This document shows, one piece after another, positions 7,100-11,212 of a stretch of DNA of 11,212 bases (position 1 is its first letter; each line of letters begins with the position of its first letter). Both the position numbers and the translations under genes were made by a program. The notes beneath the pieces are model-generated. The model saw only the letters and a program-made list of their open reading frames with translations. It was not told where the DNA came from and did not search any database. The DNA comes from Syntrophaceae bacterium (GTDB lineage: Bacteria; Desulfobacterota; SM23-61), in the NCBI GenBank assembly GCA_003154025.1, contig PMCE01000130.1, positions 776 to 11,987 of the forward strand. The letters run 5' to 3'.

Positions 7100-7915
7100 T
7101 CAGTCTGTTTCCTTGATCTTCGCCCAAGGCATGAGCAACTTTTCGGCCAAATTAATCAACCCGTACAGAACCATCGCCATGATCGATATCCATAACAAAG
7201 CGCCCACCATCGCTCCCGTTTCCAGATAACTCTGGGCCTGCAAAATCAATGCAGCCAGGCCCTTTTCGGAGGCGATGAATTCGCCTACGATCGCGCCCGT
7301 AACCGCCATGATACTGGCGAGCTTTACGCCGGTCATGATATACGGCAGGGCATAGGGGACGCGAATCATGACGAACCGTTTCCACTTCGGCGTATTGAAG
7401 GTGAGGGCCAGTTCGGTCATTTCGTAGGGAACCTCGCTTACCCCTCGGGCCGTATTCAGCAAGACGGGGAAGAAGGAAATCACAAAGGACATGACGACAT
7501 TGGGCAACACCCCGAACCCGAACCAGACCAGAACCAGCGGCGCCGCCGCCACCTTCGGTATGCTGTTGAAGAAAAGCAGAATCGGCATCAAGGTTCGGCT
7601 CAGGGTATCGTTCCAGGAGACGACCAGCCCCAATAGGACTCCGACGACGACGGCAAGGACAAACCCTCCCATGACCTCTTGGGTGGTGGTGAGAATCTGG
7701 GGGATCCAGCGCCACTTGGGGTTGATCAGCTCCTGCAACACCTGACCGGGTGAGGGGAGGATATATTTGGGAATGCCCAGCAGGGAGATTGCCCACCAAG
7801 CGGCAAGACAAAATAAAAAAGGCAAAAACGGAGGAAGATAAAGGGCCATCAGCGACCGTATTCTTCTTTTCATCACACTGCCCTGCTTCTCTTGGGTCAT
7901 CAATTCTCTGGTCAA
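7100..7915 (-). CDS. ABC transporter permease, SsuC/TauC-like (BPD inner-membrane component)
   Basis: A 271-residue inner-membrane protein with about six hydrophobic segments (roughly 27-46, 82-101, 109-131, 137-156, 199-215 and 235-256). A binding-protein-dependent permease EAA-type loop is visible at about 167-200 (ELALTFNTPKWKRFVMIRVPYALPYI), where it docks on the ATPase. ILPSPGQVLQEL near residue 52 is characteristic of the SsuC/TauC/NrtB branch. The chosen start is TTG at 7915 because GAGGGA lies about nine bases upstream. ATG codons at 7900 and 7873 (MKRRIRS) are alternatives with weaker ribosome sites, and 7873 would give the more typical N-terminus. It heads the operon permease - binding protein - ATPase - creatininase. 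Confidence 0.95.
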   Translation of the reverse strand: MTRELMTQEKQGSVMKRRIRSLMALYLPPFLPFLFCLAAWWAISLLGIPKYILPSPGQVLQELINPKWRWIPQILTTTQEVMGGFVLAVVVGVLLGLVVSWNDTLSRTLMPILLFFNSIPKVAAAPLVLVWFGFGVLPNVVMSFVISFFPVLLNTARGVSEVPYEMTELALTFNTPKWKRFVMIRVPYALPYIMTGVKLASIMAVTGAIVGEFIASEKGLAALILQAQSYLETGAMVGALLWISIMAMVLYGLINLAEKLLMPWAKIKETD

Positions 7916-7948
7916 GACAAATTCCCTCTTTCAGTTCGTTTGCTTTCC

Positions 7949-7977
7949 TTTGCCCTGATGGCAGGCCATCAGGCAAA
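7949..7977. promoter_or_regulatory. Inverted repeat in the leader of the ABC-creatininase operon
   Basis: TTTGCC(C)TGATGGC at 7949-7962 is the reverse complement, apart from one bulged C, of GCCATCAGGCAAA at 7965-7977. The arms are about 13 bp with a 2-base centre (a 4-base loop if folded as RNA). It lies 33 bases upstream of the permease TTG and downstream of the predicted promoter, a position suited to a repressor operator or a leader hairpin. No T-tract follows on the minus strand, so it is not a simple terminator. Confidence 0.6.
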
Positions 7978-8065
7978 TTTCTTTGCCGAAAGCTATCGAG
8001 GTAAAGCCAGCGACGAGGGGGTCGAGTCAGGAATATTCTGGAATCACATATTTTTTTCGAAAAAG

Positions 8066-8095
8066 AGTATGACAAAGTTGATGATGGAGTGTCAA
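8066..8095 (-). promoter_or_regulatory. Sigma70-like promoter for the ABC-creatininase operon
   Basis: On the minus strand, a perfect TTGACA (8095-8090), an 18-base spacer and CATACT (8071-8066, 4/6) form a plausible promoter pointing at the permease. The leader would be about 145 bases and contain the inverted repeat at 7949-7977. Confidence 0.5.
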
Positions 8096-8281
8096 GGAGG
8101 AATTGGACAGAATTATTTGGACAGGAATTGTTTGGCTCCTTATCCTCGTGTAATCGGAACCGAAGGCGTGCATCGGAGAGATCGGGACTTCGAATTCCAC
8201 GAAACGGGGAACGATCTCCCCGCGGAGCATTTTGGATTGACCCTACCAGAGGTCTATGATAATTTTACTCGCAGTCGTTGA
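8069..8281 (+). pseudogene. DUF433-like (antitoxin-type) small ORF, probably decayed
   Basis: A 70-codon frame from the ATG at 8069 to the TGA at 8279-8281 resembles DUF433 proteins, which are about 70-80 residues long and often pair with PIN-like DUF5615 toxins. The similarity runs in order: NYLDRN, then PRVIGT (family: PVIRGTRI), RRDRD, FHETG, and FGLTLPEVYD (family: E-x-x-LTL-x-x-VYAAL). The GTRI core is altered, two residues seem missing before LTLPEVY, and the usual C-terminal LAYY is replaced by TRSR and a stop. There is no good ribosome site (only AAAGAG). I therefore call it a remnant. The similarity is judged by eye and needs a profile search. The start overlaps the minus-strand promoter, which would be odd for a live gene. 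Confidence 0.42.
8103..8124. repeat. Direct repeats TTGGACAG upstream of the operon promoter
   Basis: TTGGACAG occurs at 8103-8110 and 8117-8124, spaced 14 bp centre to centre and just upstream of the minus-strand -35 box (8090-8095). A TGTCAA at 8090-8095 is a partial inverted copy. The placement would suit an activator, but the tract also overlaps the DUF433-like remnant, so coincidence is possible. Confidence 0.35.
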
Positions 8282-8410
8282 TATCAATCTGCTACATTCC
8301 CGGCTAATGGTAATTCAAGGAGAGAAGGGATTCGGGAGCATTGTTTGGAGATCTACCTATTACTTGTTACTTGAGGGAAAATGAGAAGGACAGGGTTCAA
8401 GGGTCCTAGG

Positions 8411-8480
8411 GTAGGGGCCCCCCTGCGTGGGCGCCCGTTGCAAGGGCAGGCATCCCGCCAAGCGCGGGACCTGCCCCTAC
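8411..8480. repeat. REP/MITE-like element, GTAGGGGC...GCCCCTAC, directly upstream of the NagB-like gene
   Basis: A 70-bp unit with perfect 8-bp terminal inverted repeats (8411-8418 and 8473-8480). It holds two hairpins: a first around GGGCGCCC (8429-8436), and a second in which GGGCAGG (8444-8450) pairs with CCTGCCC (8470-8476) and TCCCGC (8453-8458) with GCGGGA (8464-8469). It ends 16 bases before the ATG of the next gene, so the second hairpin would sit immediately 5' of the ribosome site. A diverged relative lies at 9321-9381. Confidence 0.75.
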
Positions 8481-8496
8481 ATTTTCTGGAGGCGGA

Positions 8497-9291
8497 ATGA
8501 ATAGGGTAAAATCGCCAGTTGCACGCTCCTTAGAATTAAATGTCCTTTCTACTCGTGATGAAATGGGCAAGGCTGCCGCCCGGGGCGTGGCGGAGGCCAT
8601 GAAACGGTTTATTCGGGAAAGGGGGAGAGTGAACGTGGTCTTTGCCGCCGCCCCTTCCCAGGACGAATTCCTGGCCCATCTGGTGAAGAATAAAAGCATC
8701 GACTGGTCCAGGGCCACCTGCTTCCATCTGGATGACTACGTGGACCTGCCGCGCCGCCACCCCAATACTTTCGAGGTCTACCTGAATGACCACCTCTTCA
8801 ACTATGTGAAGCCCCGGCGGATCTATTTCCTGAAGGCCTTCACCGGGACCCCGGACCAGATCGCGAGCCGGTACGCGGAGGCAATCAAAAGGAACGGCGG
8901 CCTGGACATTTCCTGCATCGGCATCGGAGAGAACGGACACATCGCCTTCTGCGAACCGGGCTCGGACCTCCGCGACCATGGGATGATCCGGGTCATCCGG
9001 ATCAACGACCGGTCCGTCCGGCAGCAATACCGGGACTACAAGGACCACCCTGACCCGGCGGCCCGCTACGCCTCCCTGAAAGCGGTTCCACGCCGGGCCT
9101 TCACCATGACCGTGCCCGCCATCCTTTCGGCCAAGGAGATCTACACCATCGTCCCCGGCCCCCAGAAGGCCGATGCCGTGCGGAAGATGTGGGAAGGCCC
9201 GATATCTTCGGCCTGTCCGTCATCCGCGTTGCGAAGGCATTCTTGCGTAAGGGTTTACCTGGACAAGGATTCCGCCGGAAAGCTCTCCTAA
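8497..9291 (+). CDS. NagB-like glucosamine-6-phosphate deaminase/isomerase family protein
   Basis: A 264-residue cytoplasmic protein matching NagB-family length. Landmarks are FHLDDYVDLP (77-86; family FNMDEYVGLP with the catalytic aspartate D79), GIGENGHIAFCEP (142-154; H148 and E153 match the catalytic histidine and glutamate region), FTMTVPAILSAKEI and the closing EGPISSACP...VYLDKDSA. The aspartate before G-H is asparagine here, as in Bacillus-type NagB. The N-terminal phosphate loop reads FAAAPSQDEF instead of the GLPTGSTP of enteric NagB, which places it in a divergent clade. Expected chemistry is conversion of glucosamine-6-phosphate, or a related amino-sugar phosphate, to the keto-sugar phosphate plus ammonia. 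A TGGAGG lies four bases before the ATG. REP-like elements sit on both sides. No other amino-sugar genes are in the window. Confidence 0.87.
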   Translation: MNRVKSPVARSLELNVLSTRDEMGKAAARGVAEAMKRFIRERGRVNVVFAAAPSQDEFLAHLVKNKSIDWSRATCFHLDDYVDLPRRHPNTFEVYLNDHLFNYVKPRRIYFLKAFTGTPDQIASRYAEAIKRNGGLDISCIGIGENGHIAFCEPGSDLRDHGMIRVIRINDRSVRQQYRDYKDHPDPAARYASLKAVPRRAFTMTVPAILSAKEIYTIVPGPQKADAVRKMWEGPISSACPSSALRRHSCVRVYLDKDSAGKLS

Positions 9292-9320
9292 CGCAGCCAT
9301 GCCGGAACCAAACAGGATGT

Positions 9321-9381
9321 TGTAGGTGTAGCCCTATGTGGCCGCCCGCAAGATGGGCAACTACGCAGAGTTGCCCCCACA
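9321..9381. repeat. Second, diverged REP/MITE-like element downstream of the NagB-like gene
   Basis: The unit begins TGTAGGTG and ends CCCCCACA, an imperfect version of the GTAGGGGC/GCCCCTAC ends of the element at 8411-8480. It has the same two-hairpin plan in the same orientation. Its second hairpin is perfect: GGGCAACT (9355-9362), loop ACGCAG, AGTTGCCC (9369-9376). It starts 30 bases after the NagB-like stop and could fold at the 3' end of that transcript. There is no T-tract. Confidence 0.6.
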
Positions 9382-9399
9382 AGGATCCGAATTTCGCAT

Positions 9400-9680
9400 T
9401 CAAATTTTGCATCCCCCTTTATCCAGAATCAGTTTCCCGTCGGATTCGACCCTGGCGTCCTGGAACATGGGGTCGTGGTGGTTGGGGCCAGGATTCGGCC
9501 GCCGATGGCGAAGTTGCTGCCGATGCCGCAGTTGCAATTTCCCCGCCGGCCGAGGTCTTCCAGGTTGGTGGCCGCCAGGCGCGCGCAGGGGTTCAGGCCG
9601 ATTCCAAATTCGGCAAAGTTGAAACCCTTTTCATCTCCCAGGGCCTCCTGGCAGAAGGTAAAGGCCCTGAAGGGGGAATG
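9400..9680 (-). pseudogene. C-terminal remnant of an M29/NicX-like metalloenzyme, frameshifted
   Basis: On the minus strand, one frame (about 9680-9497) reads GFNFAEFGIGLNPCARL, then TNLEDLGRRGNCNCGIGSN and FAIGG. After a single-base shift near 9488-9500 the next frame reads PGPNHHDPMFQDARVESDG and LILDKGGCKI with a TGA at 9400-9402. Together these resemble the conserved C-terminal metal-site region of M29-type aminopeptidases and the related NicX-like dioxygenases: E-F-G-I-G-x-N-P, a GSN...GG loop, HHD, then a strand with DGK-LI. Relatives are about 350 residues; only about 90 codons remain and no N-terminal part is found upstream, where the CysD-like gene lies. I infer an old deletion plus frameshift. 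The family assignment is by motif recognition only. Confidence 0.58.
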
Positions 9681-9769
9681 ACGCCTCAGGAAATAAGAAC
9701 GGGGGAACTGGGTACTCCGAAGGGATAGAATTCTCGGTGCTGTTTCGCGGCGGGAGGCGGGGTTTCGTT

Positions 9770-10570
9770 TTAACTCAAAACTCGAAATTTCTCCATCGTG
9801 CATACGCTCTTCTCGTCCCGCGTCCTCCCGGGCCTCCCGGGAAGGTTTGCAGTGCGGACTTCTTGGATGATTTCATCGAGAGTCGCGGCAGGGGAATCGA
9901 CGGGTGAGCAACAGGGGACACAGCCGATACTCCGGTACCTCTTTCCTTCCCTGTTGAAGTAGAGGGTGATGATGGGGAGGGCCTCTCTCTTTATGTATCT
10001 CCAGATCTCCAGCTCCGAGAAGTGGAGGATGGGATGAACGCGGAAAGGCTCCTCCTCGAACCCGAAAGACTGGAAGGGATTCCCGATTTTGGCGGGCTGG
10101 TTCTCGTTGCTCCAGGGGAACCGTTCATCCCGAATGGGGAAAGGCCGTTCCATGGCCGGGATGCCGTATTCGTCTCTCCGGGTTCCGAGAAAGATGGCCT
10201 CAAACCCATATTTCCTGATCACCTGCCGCAAAGCATTCGTTTTGAGCTCCGCGCAGCAGTCGATCTTCAGCCCCTTTTTCGGGCCCATGCCCCGGGCGAT
10301 CTCTTCTTCATTCCTCCCGACGATCAAGGGGAACCCCCATTCTCGGGCAAGGCGATCGCGGAATTTATACATCTCCGGAAATTTATGGCCCGTGTCGATG
10401 TGGACAATGGGGAAGGGGATGGTGCCCAGGAAGGCCTTCCGGATCAGCCAGAGCAGGGCGGTCGAATCCTTGCCGACCGACCACAAAATGGCCACGATGC
10501 GGAATTGATAATAAGCTTCCCGGATTATATGGATGCTCTGGGTTTCGAGCATTTCGAAATGGTCCATCAT
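9770..10570 (-). CDS. CysD/PAPS-reductase-family adenylyl-PP-loop protein with CC...CxxC cysteines
   Basis: A 266-residue cytoplasmic protein of the adenine nucleotide alpha-hydrolase-like fold. It has the PP-loop SVGKDS (31-36), VHIDTGHKFPEMYKFRDRLA (56-75) and LGTRRDE (128-134), all as in CysD (sulfate adenylyltransferase small subunit, about 300 residues). It differs from enteric CysD in having C105-C106 (DCCAELKT) and C217/C220/C221 (IGCVPCCSP). That arrangement recalls the CC/CxxC ligands of the [4Fe-4S] cluster in assimilatory APS reductases. It could be an ATP-sulfurylase subunit, an APS/PAPS-reductase relative or another sulfur-transfer enzyme. No cysN, cysC or cysH partner is visible. 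The start is the first of two ATGs, after AAAGGGAGA. Downstream lies only the decayed metalloenzyme. Confidence 0.86.
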   Translation of the reverse strand: MMDHFEMLETQSIHIIREAYYQFRIVAILWSVGKDSTALLWLIRKAFLGTIPFPIVHIDTGHKFPEMYKFRDRLAREWGFPLIVGRNEEEIARGMGPKKGLKIDCCAELKTNALRQVIRKYGFEAIFLGTRRDEYGIPAMERPFPIRDERFPWSNENQPAKIGNPFQSFGFEEEPFRVHPILHFSELEIWRYIKREALPIITLYFNREGKRYRSIGCVPCCSPVDSPAATLDEIIQEVRTANLPGRPGRTRDEKSVCTMEKFRVLS

Positions 10571-10694
10571 TCTCCCTTTCTGCCCACGGGATTGCGCCTA
10601 GGGGCGGAAGAAGGAATCCACTCCCCTCGGTCATAATCATATCCCGCCAGGCCCCGCCGGTGGGCGCCTGTATAGGGTTTTTAAATTGCAGATC

Positions 10695-10711
10695 TCCAAG
10701 CCCTGTGCCAT
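10695..10711 (-). promoter_or_regulatory. Possible sigma54-type promoter upstream of the CysD-like gene
   Basis: On the minus strand ATGGCACAGGGCTTGGA resembles the -24/-12 consensus (TGGCAC-N5-TTGC). The -24 half is perfect and the spacing is right, but the -12 element is TTGG rather than TTGC. It lies about 125 bases upstream of the ATG at 10570. The defect in the invariant -12 GC makes this tentative. Confidence 0.22.
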
Positions 10712-10805
10712 TTTTCCCAAAAGGGATGGGACTGCTACTGATAAGCGGGGGAGGACTTCAAGTAATGGAGAAAGATCAACTTCTTAAAACCCAAGGGCGG
10801 CCGAT

Positions 10806-10844
10806 ATCCCAATCCGGTTCTTTCGGAACCGGATCGGGATTTTT
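10806..10844 (+). terminator. Rho-independent terminator reading on the plus strand, with no gene before it
   Basis: ATCCC (10806-10810), one mismatch, then ATCCGGTTC (10812-10820), a TTTCG loop, GAACCGGAT (10826-10834), one mismatch and GGGAT (10836-10840) make a 15-position stem followed by TTTTT (10840-10844). The T-tract is on the plus strand. On the minus strand the stem is followed by ATCGGCC, so it suits the dehydrogenase transcript poorly. No plus-strand gene is found upstream between 9291 and this point. Confidence 0.7.
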
Positions 10845-10905
10845 GCAAGCCAGAGAAGGTACGGCAATCTTTGGATTTCCCGTCAATTTTTTGAACGTAT
10901 GGGGA

Positions 10906-11212
10906 TCAGATTTGAATGACCACTTTATCCGTCTGGCTTTTCGGGTCCAGAAGGAGTTCAAAAGCGCGGGGCAGATCCTCCAGGGGCAGCTGGTGGGATA
11001 CCAAGGGCTTCAACTTGACTTTCTTATTCCTGATGAATTCCATGGCCACCTGGAAGTCCCAGCAGTAGCCCCGGCTCCCCCGGATCTGGATTTCCCGCTG
11101 GACAAAGAGGTTGACCGGGAAAGTGACTCGATGGGGGTCTTCAAAAAAACCGATCAACACCGCGATCCCGCCTTTTTTCAAAGAGGCCGCGGCTTGATGC
11201 AGGGTCTTCTCC
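10906..11212 (-). CDS. Medium-chain (zinc-type) alcohol dehydrogenase-family protein, C-terminal end
   Basis: Open to the window edge, so about 101 C-terminal residues are present and the N-terminal part lies beyond 11212. LHQAAASLKKGGIAVLIGF is the end of the Rossmann NAD(P)-binding domain of MDR dehydrogenases. It is followed by the QIRGSRGYCWDFQVAMEFI segment and the closing PLEDLPRAFELLLDPKSQTDKVVIQI that returns to the catalytic domain, standard for the family. The zinc ligands and cofactor loop are outside the window, so substrate and zinc content cannot be judged. An apparent start at 11181 is an internal TTG leucine codon. It lies on the same strand as the CysD-like gene but 335 bases upstream, so they are probably separate units. 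Confidence 0.85.
   Translation of the reverse strand, partial: EKTLHQAAASLKKGGIAVLIGFFEDPHRVTFPVNLFVQREIQIRGSRGYCWDFQVAMEFIRNKKVKLKPLVSHQLPLEDLPRAFELLLDPKSQTDKVVIQI

Larger units (their letters stand above)
10571..10905. other. Non-coding interval between the MDR dehydrogenase and CysD-like genes
   Basis: These 335 bases carry no convincing gene on either strand. The plus-strand frame open through here continues into antisense of the dehydrogenase and resembles nothing. The interval holds a strong plus-oriented hairpin-T terminator (10806-10844), a weak sigma54-like motif on the minus strand (10695-10711), and a GC-rich stretch (10640-10672) that could fold weakly in the CysD-like leader. 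Confidence 0.6.

Noticed and set aside
6978..7127. N-terminal extension of the binding protein to 7127
   Set aside because: The extra 50 residues are not protein-like and would bury the signal peptide. A strong AAAGGAGG precedes the internal ATG at 6977.
8232..8263. Plus-strand promoter-like TTGACC/GATAAT or TTGGAT/TATGAT for the NagB-like gene
   Set aside because: Spacing is short (15) in one reading and the -35 poor (3/6) in the other. It lies inside the DUF433-like frame and more than 230 bases from the gene.
8411..9381. Repeated hairpins as a CRISPR array
   Set aside because: Only two diverged copies about 900 bases apart, with internal dyads and no regular spacers; they fit REP/MITE-like elements.
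9189..9728. A 179-codon plus-strand frame overlapping the NagB-like end
   Set aside because: It is out of frame with the NagB-like C-terminus, runs through a REP-like repeat and the antisense of the remnant, and resembles nothing.
9429..9803. The 124-codon minus-strand frame as an intact gene
   Set aside because: Only its middle part resembles an M29/NicX-like protein. The start overlaps the CysD-like gene end and the true C-terminus continues in another frame, so it is treated as a remnant.
10640..10675. GC-rich leader of the CysD-like gene as a riboswitch
   Set aside because: Only short, weak stems can be drawn and no known aptamer consensus is recognised.

Overview
The window looks like chromosomal DNA of a GC-rich, metabolically versatile, probably uncultured bacterium. 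Uptake systems driven by periplasmic binding proteins, Shine-Dalgarno-led operons, GTACGG-rich palindromes and GTAGGGGC/GCCCCTAC-bounded REP-like repeats fit a deltaproteobacterial (Desulfobacterota-like) genome. That assignment rests on style only; no marker gene is present.

Layout: (1) 1-2178, plus strand: end of tctC, then tctB and tctA, a tripartite tricarboxylate transporter operon. (2) 2179-2427: a palindromic repeat, then a sigma70-like promoter and an 11-bp tandem duplication in the leader of the next gene. (3) 2428-3516, plus: an M42-family metallo-aminopeptidase starting with TTG. (4) 7915-3574, minus: an operon of ABC permease, NMT1/THI5-like binding protein, ABC ATPase and a double-domain creatininase-family amidohydrolase. 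It converges with the M42 gene. (5) 7916-8496: leader and promoter of that operon, a DUF433-like small ORF that looks decayed, and a REP-like element. (6) 8497-9291, plus: a NagB-like sugar-phosphate deaminase, followed at once by a second element of the same REP-like family. (7) 9400-9680, minus: the frameshifted C-terminal remnant of an M29/NicX-like metalloenzyme. (8) 10570-9770, minus: a CysD/PAPS-reductase-family protein with a CC...CxxC cysteine pattern. (9) 10571-10905: non-coding, with a strong hairpin-T terminator facing the plus strand. (10) 10906-11212, minus: C-terminal end of a medium-chain (zinc-type) dehydrogenase that runs off the window.

The clearest functional unit is the minus-strand ABC-creatininase operon. 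A small, probably nitrogen-containing or cyclic amide solute would be captured in the periplasm, imported, and hydrolysed by the co-encoded amidohydrolase. That enzyme has one half with intact metal ligands and one degenerate half. The neighbouring carboxylate transporter and aminopeptidase suggest a scavenging region. I see no phage, defence system, CRISPR array, rRNA or tRNA.
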